DNA of 64,000 nt. It comes from Reclinomonas americana ATCC 50394 (Eukaryota; Jakobida; Jakobea; Jakobida). The stretch is from contig PS015120.1 in NCBI GenBank assembly GCA_048213135.1, positions 94,563 to 158,562 of the forward strand, written 5' to 3'. Every line of letters begins with the position of its first letter. The stretch's first letter is position 1. The position numbers and the translations under genes are program-made. Positions 41,910-52,532 of this stretch are shown here, piece by piece. Under the pieces are notes generated by a model. It ran no database searches and had not been told where the DNA came from. It was given only the letters and a program-made list of their open reading frames with translations.

Positions 41910-44519
41910 TTAGAATTTCAGCACGACCTTGCCGCCGCTGCGGAACGGTTGTTGGCTAAGCTCGAGCGCGCGCTCGAACTCGTTGAATGGTACCGATTGG
42001 ACCTGCGTCTTGAGAGCGCCGCTCTTGATGAGGCCGAACAGCTCGTTCAACATGGCAGCCTTGTCGGCCGTCGAGTGCTGCTCCACCCATTTGGAGACCC
42101 AGAAACCGCGGAGAGAAATGTCGCGGAAAACAAGCGACGACGTCGACACTGTCACACCGTGCTTCGACATTCCACCGTACGTCACCAGCGTGCCACCGGT
42201 ACTGCAGTGCACAAAAGGTAAGCACGAAGCAAAAAAAAAAGGAAAAGGGAGGAAAGAAAAAAAGTGGCAAAAGCATACAAGCACTGGGGCTTCCCAAGTG
42301 GTCCCCCACCCTAGTACTGACCCAGCTGAACGCGGCTTAACTTCACAGATCGGACGGGATGTGGTGTTTTCCGCGTCATGTGGCCGTATGCGACTATTTG
42401 AGGGAAAGAGTGCACGGGGGGATTGCAGGAAGAGGAGAGTGGAAAGGAAAGAAAATGAACGAATGACGACAACAAATGATCTCGTGAAGGGAGAGGGCAC
42501 ACGATGTCTGCAGGAACGGAGAGCGGGAAAGACACGATCCCGGACGGAGGAGGCTTGCAAGTATCAGCAATCTCTGCAAAGAAACGAGGGACTGCAGGGA
42601 GGGAGACAACCCCAGAAGACGAACAAAGATAAACATGACCTCTGCGTCCTTGCAGACAGACAGAGTGGATCGCAAGGGACTGCAAGACGAGTTGAATGGA
42701 AAGGAGATACCACCAGAAGAAAGACGAACAAAGAAGAACATGATCTCTGCGTCCTTGCAGACAGACAGAGTGGATCGCAAGGGGGATTGCAGGAAGAGAA
42801 GTGGAATGGAGACATGATTCACCCCGACTCCAGAGGAGTGAAGAAGATAAGGACACAACTGATCTTTCAACAGACAGAATGGATCGCAAGAGGAACTAGA
42901 AGAGCGATAAGGAGTCGTCAACCACCCCGCCTCCAGAGGAGTGAAGAAGAAGAAAAGGACACAAATGATCTCTGAGAAGACAGAGTGGATCACAAGAGGA
43001 ACTGAAGGAAGAAGAGTGATAAGGAGACACCAACTATCCAGACCTCAGAGGAATGACAAAAAAGACACAAATGATCTCTGAACAGGATCGCAAGAGGAAC
43101 TGAAGAAAGAATAGTGATAAGGAGATGTCAACCACTCCGCCTCCAGATTGGGTGATCTTTCTTCTTCTTCCACCCTCCCTCCCCCTCCCCCCTCTCCCTC
43201 CTCCTCCTCCTCCTCCACCTTCCCCTCCATCGCCACCACCACCGCTACGCAACGCCAACAGATTAGCCAGGTTGGTGGCCGAGTCACCGCCCACAGCATT
43301 GAGGCCCAGCTTGGGCGCGGGGAGATCGCTGATCAGCTCGCGCATCTTGTGGCTCGCCGCGTACTTCTCCGTCACCACCAAATCACCGCCCAGCGACTTC
43401 AAATACTCGACCGTTTGCTCCTGGTCGGGTCGCTCGCGAATGACATTGATAGTACGCACGCCACGAGAGCGCGCAATCTGAATCACAGCCTGACCCACAG
43501 CGCTGTTGGCAGCATTCTGAATCACAGTGTCGCCTGTACCATGGAGCATGCGTGAGCCCGGCAGCTGCATGTCGCCACTATCATCATCATCTTGGCGCGT
43601 ACCCTTCTTGAGCTGCACAAAGTCACTCAGCAGCCGCAACGCCGTCGGCGGGTTGACCGAGATGGTGGCCAGCTGCTCAACAGGGATATCCGCCGGCACC
43701 TTGATCAGCTGATCCACAGTCGCAATCGCATGCGTGCGCCACGTGCCTACCCGCATCGCGTCAGTACGAGCGAAGCACCACCATCAACAATAACACCAAC
43801 AGTTGCTCCTCACCAAACTGCGGTCGCGCAGGGATGACCACATCGCCAACAGCCAGGCCCTTGACACCCGCGCCCACAGCTTCCACGCGAGCAACACCCT
43901 CGCTGCCGCCAATCGCCGGCAACGAAGGCTTGGTGCCGTACCTGCACATGCATGAAACATCAGCACAACGAAGATTGATTGCAGTCGTGCTGATGTTTGA
44001 CTGACCTGCCCTGCACAATGTTGATATCGGCCGGGTTGATGGAGGCCGCCAGCATGCGCACAAGCACCTCAGAGGCCTGCGGAGTGCCGACCTTTTCAGG
44101 TGCACGGCTGTGTGTGTGTGTGGAGCGCCATGTCAGTCACACACGCGCACACGCAAGACGCAGACGTGGAGGCAGACGTGTATGCACGTGCGTTTGTGCG
44201 TGTGCATTGCGAGCGTGGAGAGAGAGTGTGAGATAGAGAGAGCGCATACGTGACGTGCATGCATCTATTGTGCGCGAGTCTCTCACTGCACAACGACACA
44301 CACACACACACGAGTCGCACACTGCCACCACGCACATTCACAGAGACAGACAGACGCACAAGCAGCGCCAAGAGAGACACAAGATGGCGCGCACACAGTC
44401 ATGTCCATGCCACACACACACACACAAACACAACGCAACCGCAACACCGCGCGCGGATCACCGTGCTCCGCAAAGCGCACGGCCTGTGACGAGAACAACC
44501 GCCGTGCCGCAACAAGCAT
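41910..44519 (-). CDS. MECR: Mitochondrial trans-2-enoyl-CoA/ACP reductase
   Basis: NADPH-dependent last step of mitochondrial fatty acid synthesis (MDR superfamily, zinc-independent). The start [12 protein letters not shown] (ATG 44,519; upstream in-frame ATG 44,552) is a typical basic mitochondrial presequence, followed by [15 protein letters not shown]. Splicing to [10 protein letters not shown] removes a 332-nt intron that begins GTTGCGT. Further hallmarks are [34 protein letters not shown], the nucleotide-binding stretch [52 protein letters not shown] and [14 protein letters not shown], and the C-terminus [10 protein letters not shown]. Length and order match the family, apart from a 20-residue acidic insertion ([11 protein letters not shown]) before the Rossmann strand. 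The 1,052-nt intron 42,202-43,253 contains a 5S rRNA gene and tandem repeats. It is divergent from the DCN1-like gene. Confidence 0.93.
42273..42391 (-). rRNA. 5S ribosomal RNA gene
   Basis: The minus strand reads GCATACGGCCACATGACGCG at the 5' end and ends ...GTGCTTGTATGC, so helix I closes (GCATAC with GTATGC) over 119 nt, the normal 5S length. Internal promoter elements are recognisable: box A-like GAAGTTAAGC, and a box C region with GGGTCAGTACTAGGG and GGACCACTTGGGAA. TTTT follows the 3' end directly, as expected for an RNA polymerase III terminator. The gene lies in the same orientation as its host, entirely within the MECR intron. The intact terminal helix and internal promoter argue for a functional gene rather than a fragment. 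Confidence 0.93.
42420..43130. repeat. Degenerate tandem repeats of about 100 bp in the MECR intron
   Basis: The element atgatctctg...gacagagtggatcgcaag recurs near 42,470, 42,629, 42,736, 42,861, 42,962 and 43,066, each followed by a purine-rich gaactgaagaagagtgataagg segment. The copies at 42,629 and 42,736 share about 45 nearly identical bases. Long open frames through the array on either strand are by-products of its purine bias. Confidence 0.8.
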
Positions 44520-44869
44520 CACGAGAGAAAAAAAGTTATGTGCAAGATCCACATGCTCAGCGAATCAACCAAATCACACACACGCAACAACTCATGCTCG
44601 GGGCGGCAGCGGCTGCTGCGGCTGCGGCTGCTGCTGCTGCTGCTGCTGCGTCGTCCTCCTCCAACTCGTCACGCTCATCACCAGCCACGCTCTCCTGGCT
44701 TGGGCTGAGCAGTGGTGGAGATGGCAGCAGTCACTTGCACACCCACCTCTTCCACCACCACGCACCCGCGTGTCTTGTCATCTCCTCTGCTGCTGCTGCG
44801 GCGGCGGCGGCACCACCGCCACTGCCGCCACCGCCATTGTGCTCATCACCGTCGTCATCATCGAGATCC
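44520..44869. promoter_or_regulatory. Divergent promoter region MECR / DCN1-like
   Basis: The MECR start (44,519 or 44,552) and the DCN1-like start (44,594 or 44,870) point away from each other, so both promoters lie in at most 350 bp and possibly only 41-75 bp. A GTTGCGT 7-mer lies on the minus strand at 44,582-44,588. No TATA-like element is obvious. Confidence 0.4.
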
Positions 44870-46785
44870 ATGTCGTCACGTCGACCTGTCCCGCTGCCGC
44901 CGCGACCGCCGGCCGTGCCCGCCGTGCCGTCTACAGCGGCGCAGCGGCATCTCAAGCTGCAGAAACGGCGGCAACGGAAACGGGTGGCGGATGTCGATCG
45001 AGCGTGTACAGATGAGGATGATGTTGATGATGATGATGATTGTGATGATTGTGATGATGATGAAGTTGTGGAGGATGAGGAGGAGGATGAGGATGATCGG
45101 ATGGGCAGTGCGCACCTGGGTGAGTGGCATTGTTGTCAGCTTCTTCTTCTTCTCATTCTTCTTCTTCCTTTTCTTGCTTCTTCTTCTTCTTCTGCTTCTT
45201 CTTCTTCTTTTTCTTCTTCTGCTTCTTGTTCTTCTTCTTGTTCTCCTTCTTCTTCTTCTTCTTCTTCTTCTTCTTCTTCTCCTTCTCTTCTCCTCCTCCT
45301 CCTCCTCTTCTTCTTCGTCTTCTTCTTCTTTCTCCTTCTTCCTCTTCTTGTGCACGCTCGCTCATGTTGTGCTTCAGTGACAGCGACGATGTCAATGACT
45401 CGTGAGCGTGGCGCTCTTGGCACGCCGCTGCTGAAGAGACCACGACGATCGGGGTTTGAGTTGCGACTCGCTTGTCTCTCTTTCTCTCGCGGTGGGGGTG
45501 CTGATTCCTGCTTGTTTGTGGTTGTGTGTAGTGAGTTTCACAGTCTGGGAGTGGCGCTGCGCGAGGTGGAGAGTCCGTCGGGCTCCATGATGAATCCGTA
45601 CACGGTCGACAACAAGGAGGACTTGTTCAATGTGTACGCGCATGGTGGGAGTGTGATTGGACCGGAGGCCTTTACGGATCTCTTGCGCAATCTGCGATTG
45701 GAGGCTCGTTTTTTTTTGATTGCCTTGTCTCTGTCAGTGTGCGTGTCGATGCTGACTCGTGTCATTGCAGGCGTCATTCGCCTACTTGCTGGTGTATCTG
45801 TTCGAGTGCCGCAAGTATGCTCAAGTGTCGCGTGTGGAGTGGATCAATGGCATGACGAAGCTGAGGTGGGGTGATCCGTCACTGGTTTTTTCTGCGAAGA
45901 TCTGTGCTGATTTCATTCGTGGTGGCAGCTGTGAGACGCTGCAAGAGTTGCAGCAGGCGCTGCGACACAACATGGACATGGTGCAGAGCGGAGTGCAGGA
46001 GCAGCGGGCCGTCTACACCTACATGTTCCATTACCTGTCGTCGTTTTGTGATCGCAGCCAGTATGTTGGTGAGTTCAGTCGCCGGTGGATGAAAGGGGTG
46101 CGTGTGTGAGTCGATCTCATGCGATGCTGGCGGCAACAGATCTCGAGCCAGCTGTTGCATGCTTGACGGCTCTGCTCGGAAACGGTCACTTTACGAGTGA
46201 TTTCATCTTGTTCCTGCGCCAATCCGGTCGCAAGTGTGTGACGAAGGATCAGTGGATGGTGTGTCAGGAGTACAAGAGCTGAATAGGAGAGGGGTGGGAA
46301 TGGCACAGAGAGAGAGAGAGAGAGAAAGGAGGAGGAGGAGGAGGAGGAGGAGGAAACAGAAACCCGTGCGATCTGAGGCAGAGCGGAGTGTGTGTGTATG
46401 TGTGTGTGTGAGAGAGAGAGAGAGAGCACTGAGAGAGGGTGAGCAAGAGAGAGACGCCCATTGAGTGAGAACTTAAGCTATGAGAGAGCAGCAGCCTTGA
46501 TGCGTCTCTTTCCAAGTCATGCTCACTCACTTCTCCTTTTCTGGTCCGCAGCTATTCTACACCTTCACGTGTCAAATAGAACCCGACTTGTCGAATCACA
46601 GCCCCGACGATGCATGTTGCGTGCCCAGTTGAACAAATGACTGGGAAAGTGCATGTGTTCTGACTTGCCCTACGCACTCCCTCTCCCACACAGGGCCCAC
46701 ATTATACGACGAATTCGTCATCTGGCTGCGTGAACGGCGCATGTCGCCCGACACAACCGAGGGCGGCGATGTGGATATGATGTGA
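44594..46785 (+). CDS. DCN1-like (DCUN1 domain) cullin neddylation co-E3
   Basis: Promotes NEDD8 transfer to cullins. The N-terminal exon is poly-Ala/Ser, then acidic; the start could be ATG 44,594 or, more conservatively, 44,870 (MSSRRPVPLPPRP). The DCUN1 domain is spread over several exons: EDLFNVYAHGGSVIGPEAF, AYLLVYLFECRKYAQVSRVE, YTYMFHYLSSFCDRSQ, GHFTSDFILFLRQSG, KDQWMLFYTFTCQIEPDLSN and DDAWPTLYDEFVIWLRERR, the last pair matching the family's DLSNYDxDGAWPxLIDEFVEW end. The Trp of DDAWP is created by splicing across 46,616-46,693, an intron that begins GTTGCGT. The intron at about 45,121-45,375 is packed with (TTC)n. No UBA domain is seen. The stop TGA is at 46,783, 60 bp from the convergent neighbour's stop. 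Confidence 0.85.
45136..45345. repeat. (TTC)n-rich pyrimidine tract in an intron
   Basis: About 200 nt of TTC/TCC/TGC triplets on the plus strand within the first intron of the DCN1-like gene. It generates long Lys/Arg/Glu or Phe/Ser/Leu open frames on both strands that are not genes. Confidence 0.9.
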
Positions 46786-46845
46786 GCGAGAAAAAGAAGA
46801 AAAAGGAAACAGCAACCAAATGGAAAGATTAAATTAGGATACTTG

Positions 46846-48043
46846 TTATGTTGATAACCACTGACAGCCGAGCGCTGCGTCCCACTGGCACACGCGGAAG
46901 CCGCGCAGATCGAGGAACTGATCCGTGTATTGGCGCACTGCGGGAGGCAGGGTCTGCAACACGGGGGCGCGCACAAATGGTTGGCGAGGTGGCCGGAAGG
47001 AATCCGTCTGTCGAGAGGAGAGAGCATAAGTGAAAAAGGGATGAGAGATTGGTGGCAGTAGAGGCACCTCGGCAGGCGAGAACATGAAGAAATAATATCG
47101 GCCCGACTGCAGGCCGGTGACGGTGCGGACAAGCGGAGTCGCGGGAGAGGGAGTGGAGCCTGTCCACGAGAATGAGATGAAGGGTGAGAGAGGGAGGCAC
47201 TGCAATCGCGGCGCAACTCTGCCGATCCAAGTACACGGGTGGCGAGTCGGGCGAAAAGTACTGAAACCCCACCGTCTGCGATGTGACCTCGTACGCACGG
47301 AACACCACACCCATGTTGGCGTAGTACGACGAGTAGTACGCCGACACAGACACCACGGCCGACGACGCATCCGTGCGACTTGCATCCACAGTGTACGGAA
47401 ACACACTGCGGTAAGGTATTACAAAGGATCTATGGTTGTATTTGTATAGGTGAGTGGCAAGAGTGAGAACAAGGAGTGGAAGGCACTGCACGCAACGCGT
47501 TGCTGAAGGAGCCGTACAGGATCATCATGCCAAACACACTGGCAAAGAGCGCCGTAAAGGCAATGAACTTGAATCTGTGCGAAAGAGTGAGTTTTTTGTT
47601 GGCGATGCAGATGCAAAAAGACTGACCGCAGAGGCTCCGCCATGAGGGTGCCAGGCATAAAGGCCAACATCAGTGCAGCCACAAAGCCCAACGAAAGCAT
47701 GATCGTCACTGCGCAACACGGAGATAAGAGAGAGAGAGAGACAGAGACAGAGACAATGCATTGGAACTGAACTGATGACCACAAAGCCGACGTGATTGTG
47801 CAACGGATGCAGAGGTCCACAGAAGAAGTCGGAGCAGTAGACGAGACCCGGAAACGCCGCCCAGCGAATGAGGACCGCGGCAAAGGCCACCAGGGAGAGC
47901 AGACACACCAAGGCCACCAGCAGTTCGTGCCACCTGCGTGTGTGTGTGAGAGAGAGAGGGAAGGTGTGCATGTGATGGGAGTGTGTAGGGACGCACTTGG
48001 CGACGCGGAGGGGCCTCCAGAAGAACCGCGTCTTCGCTTTCAT
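46846..48043 (-). CDS. Multi-pass membrane protein of unknown function
   Basis: The start MKAKTRFFWRPLRVAK (ATG 48,043) is basic. After an intron (donor GTGCGT at 47,996) comes a first hydrophobic helix, LLVALVCLLSLVAFAAVLI. A loop with two cysteines (VYCSDFFCGPLHPLHNH) follows, then helices MLSLGFVAALMLAFMPG and FIAFTALFASVFGMMILYG. After an intron starting GTTGCGTG (47,496) comes a mostly polar region with VSAYYSSYYANMGVVFRAYE and FQYFSPDSPPVYLDRQS, ending CQWDAALGCQWLST. It has three clear helices and about 300 residues. No family is recognised. It is tandem with and 102 bp from the upstream TLDc gene, and convergent with the DCN1-like gene. Confidence 0.7.
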
Positions 48044-48144
48044 TGCAAGTGAGATGACGGGACGCGGATGATCACAGGACGACTTACGAGCGTCGGTTTC
48101 TTGCACGCAAGTCACCCTTCGCGCAAAGTAGGTTCACTTGTAAA

Positions 48145-50376
48145 TTAGTCGACGTCTTCCATTGGAACAGCACACGGCTGCAGCAGGAAAACTTCGTAAT
48201 CAGCCACGCGAAAGTCGTTAGCGCCAAAGAGAGCCTCCCGGCTCAGTGCGCCGCCGTCCGTCGCCTGAAATGGGTCGCCGCCTGCCCTTTGGCGCTGCGC
48301 ATAGCAATTTTCACATAGATGAAACTGTTCTCCAAAGTAGGGGCCCCAGTTGGAAGCATGCCAAACTGGACCTTGATTGCACTCAGGCCGCATCGTGAAC
48401 TTCCGCAGGCCGCCGGACGGGGGGCAAGCGAAGAGAAAGCTGGTCGACGACGAATCTGTCTTCCAGCCACCGTGCGAAGCCCAAGGCACGGGCGTGAACG
48501 CGCCGGCAACATAGCCATAGCCGACGGTTGATTTCGCAACGACGAGTGTCGGCCTGCAAAACCACCGAACAGGTGAGAGCCCTGAGTACAAACAGCTGCA
48601 TTTGAGAACATGTGCAGACCCTTTGTTATCACACAAGCGATGAAATGCTGCCGCTCCGAACCCATCGCGAGAGGCCTTGAACAGCAAAGTCACCGAGGGC
48701 TGATGCCCGAGTGCCTGCCTCAACAACTGCAGCACTTCGACACCCAGTTCTCGAGTCAACAGAGTGGACGGGATACTGATCTCCGCCAGTTCTCGCAGTC
48801 GGCGCTCCTGTTCTTCCCGCTCCCGTGCCTCTCGTTCCCGTTCCTCACGTTCCCTGGCCTCCGCGGCCAGTCGTTCAGCAGTCTCCCGCTCCTGCATGGC
48901 TCGTTCGCGTGCCTCCAGCGGTCCCAGTCGCGCGAGCAACTGCATCCAAGTAGAAGTGGGCCAACAGTGTCATGGTAGCGCCACAAACGTGAATGGACTC
49001 ACGCACCGTGGCCACTTGCTGAGTGACTGTGAGCTCCAGAGTCGCCCGCGCTTCTCGCTCCATCGCCAGCTCACGTTCCAGCACAATCACTCGCTCCGTC
49101 AGCACAGCTCGGCACTCCAGCTCCTCAGCAAGAAGCTGCGACATAGAGCGAGTGTGCAGATGCAACTGCAGACGACGAGTGAGTTTGCGCAGACGTGGAT
49201 CAGTGACAGCCATCCCATGCCGCGCGCAACATCGCGCAGCGGTCGCTCCACTCGCACGAGAGCGCATTCGCGTTCGTGCTCCACACAGTCGCCACGCGGT
49301 CCGCGCCACGTACACCCAATGTCACGTGCGCGACAGTGGCACGGCCGGAGAGCGCACTCCGACTCTGCGTGGCGACGATGAGGATCTCTCAAACAAAGTC
49401 GCTCCCTGCAAACACAACGCAACCCAGATGATGCAGCATTTGCGCCACGGAGCACTGCTCCTGGCACCCACGTGGACACGGTCGCACGCAGCCGCGCCGA
49501 CTGTGCTCCACCAGCTCGCTCAGCACCACGTCCCGACCGCACCCGAGCGGGCACGGACGCGGGCATCCACTCCACGCATGCTCACCAGTCTCACGCAGCG
49601 ACATTTGTCGCCAGCACTGCGTGCATGCGTGCATGCACTCCGACAGCGCATGCGTGCGATAGTACTCGCCCACCGACTGCACGCCCAGTCAGCATAGTGG
49701 CAGAGGGCAACGAGAGAGAAGGAAGAGTCACCATTGGTCGTGCGCAGAGTGGACAAGTGACCTGTGCAAGAGTGAACGAGTGATGGAGTGCGTAGGTCGA
49801 CAGACACACAGGCTCACGCACCCTCAAGTTCTCAAACAGCAAGCGCAATCGTCGCTGCACCTCGTGCGCCGTGGAGAGTGAGGTCGGTCCATCGCCACAC
49901 AAATCGGAACCGGCTGCAGTCACGTGCGACCTGCATCCAACAAGAGAGAGAGAGAGAGAGTGTGTGTGTGTGTGTGCAAGAGAGAGAAGGAATGCCACTC
50001 ACCGACACACATGATGCAACTCGCTGGAACACAACACCATATCCCAATCGCACAGATCCTGCACAGCCGCACGACACACACACACATGAGCACTCAGCTC
50101 CGTCCTCCTGCAGCCTCCCTCGAGTCGCACCTGACACACTGGACACACATACTCCTCCGCCAACACACGCGACTCCTCCGCCACATTCTCCCGCCACAAC
50201 CGCGCCGCCTGTGGCACTCCTCCTCCAGCACCAGCAGCAGCCTCTCGCCGCACCTCACTCACCACGCGAAACACAAATCGCTCCTCTTCTACGTCCTCCT
50301 CCTCGCCACCACGCACAACAAGCACCTCGTCGACAATGATCACTGACTCATCGGCGACAGGCGGAGGGTCGGCCAT
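48145..50376 (-). CDS. RING / TRAF-type zinc finger / coiled-coil / TLDc protein
   Basis: The start is chosen at ATG 50,376 (MADPPPVADESVIIVDE); an in-frame ATG also lies at 50,442. Domains in order: a RING-like finger spread over exons (EEYVCPVCQ, then DWDMVLCSSELHHVC, then VTCPLCARPM); Cys/His-rich TRAF-type fingers (49.2-49.7 kb: ACTQCWRQMSLRETGEHAW, GCPRPCPLGCGRDVVLSELV, GCVRPCPRGCQEQC, ALRPCHCRARDIGC); a coiled coil rich in REREERE (48.76-49.2 kb); and a TLDc domain (48.15-48.74 kb) with LLFKASRDGFGAAAFHRLCD, PTLVVAKST, VPWASHGGWKTDSSSTSFLF and ANDFRVADYEVFLL. The likely role is a ubiquitin ligase that targets through TLDc, a domain that in other proteins binds V-ATPase or acts in oxidative stress; the role here is inference. 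One exon junction near 49,430 could not be resolved cleanly. Confidence 0.85.
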
Positions 50377-50561
50377 GGCAACAACAGCAGAGGAGGAACC
50401 CTCTGCGAAGCCCATCATTAGGTGCTCTGTTGGTCGATTCACTCACTTGACCAAATTTGGCAAGTCTTCATAGTTTCCGCCCTTCTTGGAGCACAGCGTG
50501 TCTTGCTACTGTGTCATACTCTGTGCGACTGAGACTACACACACCAACTTCTCCATCTATC
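50377..50561. promoter_or_regulatory. Divergent promoter region TLDc protein / BAR protein
   Basis: The 185 bp between two outward-facing start codons must contain both promoters. No clear core element is seen. Confidence 0.4.
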
Positions 50562-52187
50562 ATGTTCACTCGATTCAAGCAGGTACCTGCATGATCATGA
50601 CACACTCTCTCTCTCTCTCACATACACATGCACACACCATGCACAAACACCCACACACACACACGCACACGTACACACACACACGCACACACACACACGC
50701 ACACATACACACGCACACATCGTCGTCGCATCACACTCGAATCTCCGAGCACTGAATCTCTCTCTCTCTCTGTGTTCTCTTGTGGCTCTCAGCGATTCCG
50801 TGAGAAGCTTGTTGGCGCCGATCCGGCTCCCGTCCCCGAGGCGTACTCGCAGCTGAAAAAGGCGGTGAAGGAGGCCATTCAGCACTATGAGGATGTGGTC
50901 AAGTGCGGCAGATTGATGTGTCAAGCGAGTCAAGGTGGGTGAGAGAGAGAGAGAGAGAGAGAGAAGGAGGAGAAGGAAGAGAAGAAGAGGAAGGAGGAGA
51001 AGGAGAGGAAGGAGAGGAAGGAGAGAGGCATCGGAGAACGAAAACGGACATTGCAACACGAGACGATTCTTTGACAGTGAGAGAGGAGCGCGGCACTGTG
51101 GCTGCCTCCTCCTGTTCCGACAGACAAGTGACGATTCATCTGGTCGCTTCCTTGCTTATATTCTTCCATGCAGCCTTCGGCAACTGTGGAGAGGCCTTGG
51201 CGTGCTCCATGCGCGACTTTGGTATCGATCATCAGGAGTCGGCACTCGGTGAGTGGGGTGGTTGGCGTCGCTGCTGCTTCTCTGCACTGTGGCCATTCAC
51301 CTTTTTGTTGCAGGCGGTGCGCTGACCCGCATCGGTGAGGGCCTCCACACGGTCTTCCTCAGTCAGCAGGCCATGTACTTGCGCACGGCGGATCACTTTA
51401 TCGGACCTGCGATGGCGCTGCTGGAGGAACTCAAGAGCATCAAGGTTTCTGTCTCTCTCCCTCTGCTCCTCCCTCACTTCGCCACTCTCACTCTGCGATC
51501 CAGGAACAAAGACGGCGGTACCGAAGCACGCGACTGGAGTACTCGCACGCATTGCGAGCACTGGAGAAGCACCAGGCCTTGGCCACACCCAAAGCCGAGA
51601 AAATGCAGCGGGTGCGCTCTCAACCTCCCTTCTTTGTTTTCTGTTCTCTCTTCCTCACCTGCTCGTCCAGAAAACACAAAAGCTGCGCATGAAGGAGGAG
51701 CTTATGCGAGATTGCGAGAAATCCATCATGAAGCAGATGAACTATCTGCTGTACAAGCGCGACTTTGAGTACCTGGAGGGCAGTGTGCACCTATGTGAGG
51801 GCATCTCGGAGATGTTGGAGAAGGGCCACGAGGCCATGCAAGCGCTGAAACCGTTCTTGCAGGAGTACAGGCAATCGCTGGAGCAGGTCAGTCACTCCTT
51901 CTCCTGTTTTCGCATGTTGGGGGGCAGCGTTGCCTGATGCGCTGTCGCAGGCCAAGGCACGGCCGGGGGCGTACGTGGAGTCGCCAGCGCACCGGAGCCA
52001 TCACGGCGCATCCATGTCGATGGGTGGCGAATCGTCGTCGTCGCCATACACGGACGACACCATGTCGGTCGGCACACCAACGAGCCAACGGCCAGCAGCA
52101 GCACAAGACGGTGGGATCTCGGGACCACGACTCGTTCGCCAAGTCAGCGCGCCTCCAAGCGCCATGGGGGCGACGCACAGCCTATGA
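50562..52187 (+). CDS. BAR-domain protein
   Basis: The tiny first exon MFTRFKQ (50,562-50,582) has the start of an N-terminal amphipathic helix and joins FREKLVGADPAPVP after a 210-nt CA-rich intron. Exons follow at 50,793-50,934, 51,174-51,248, 51,314-51,444, about 51,504-51,610, about 51,671-51,885 and about 51,952-52,187. Long helices form the expected BAR three-helix bundle: YSQLKKAVKEAIQHYEDVVK, GGALTRIGEGLHTVFLSQQ, YRSTRLEYSHALRALEKHQA, ELMRDCEKSIMKQMNYLLYK and HEAMQALKPFLQEYRQSLEQ. The sequence resembles the endophilin/ASAP/ACAP class that senses or makes membrane curvature. The C-terminal 70 residues are Ser-rich and disordered (RLVRQVSAPPSAMGATHSL); no SH3, PH or ArfGAP domain follows. 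It is convergent with the HEAT gene. Confidence 0.8.
50940..51030. repeat. (GA)n/(GGA)n purine tract
   Basis: Purine-only stretch at the start of the second intron of the BAR gene; it produces artefactual charged open frames. Confidence 0.9.
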
Positions 52188-52532
52188 TGGACCGGATGTG
52201 CGAGACGATTGTTTTTGCGCAGTGTGACTTACTCACTCTCCTCCCCTCCCTCCTGCCTTGTGTGTGTAACATTATGCAACATTCTATCAAGTTGTTCCAA
52301 TGCATTTTAGTCAGTACACGACTGATACAGCAGCGTCTTCCAGCCCTGAATGGCGCGCTCCAGTGGACTCTGTGTTGAATCATGATGAGCGGTGGCGTGC
52401 AATGCGCCCATGCTTCAAGGGGAAAAAACGCAACATCTGTCGGCGATACAATGTCGGAGAGACCCATCCGATTCACGAGTTCTGTCACCAACAGTGAGCG
52501 ACGTACCGCAGTTCAGCACAAATCACTCCCGT
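52188..52532. other. Convergent intergenic spacer, BAR gene / HEAT gene
   Basis: The 345 bp between the BAR stop (52,187) and the predicted HEAT-gene stop (52,533) are AT-richer than their surroundings. A minus-strand frame remains open across them (PTDVAFFPLEAWAHC), so a further terminal exon of the HEAT gene is possible. No polyadenylation signal is certain. Confidence 0.4.

Larger units (their letters stand above)
42202..43253 (-). other. Large GTTGCGT intron of MECR
   Basis: The ends are fixed by homology: NLLA joins [10 protein letters not shown] in phase 2, giving donor GTTGCGTAGC at 43,253 and acceptor CTGCAG ending at 42,202. At 1,052 nt it is about ten times the usual intron length in this window. 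It hosts a 5S rRNA gene and about six degenerate tandem repeats of about 100 bp. Confidence 0.8.

Noticed and set aside
42273-42391. 5S rRNA pseudogene
   Set aside because: Terminal helix, internal promoter region, 119-nt length and a T-run terminator are all intact.
42420-43130. CRISPR-like array
   Set aside because: Units are degenerate, of uneven spacing, without constant repeats and variable spacers, and lie in a eukaryotic intron.
44876-45443. Lys/Arg/Glu-rich minus-strand frames opposite the DCN1-like gene
   Set aside because: They come from the (TTC)n tract of an intron and the acidic exon of the DCN1-like gene read backwards.
49410-49440. An 18-20 nt intron (GTTGCGTTGTGTTTGCAG) in the TRAF/TLDc gene
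   Set aside because: Removing it does not restore the frame needed for the next Cys-rich exon, and it would be far shorter than any other intron here; the junction is left unresolved.
52144-52491. Minus-strand frame overlapping the BAR gene 3' end as a terminal exon of the HEAT gene
   Set aside because: The preceding exon already reaches an in-frame TAG at 52,533 and the extension would overlap the neighbour's coding sequence; kept only as a possibility.
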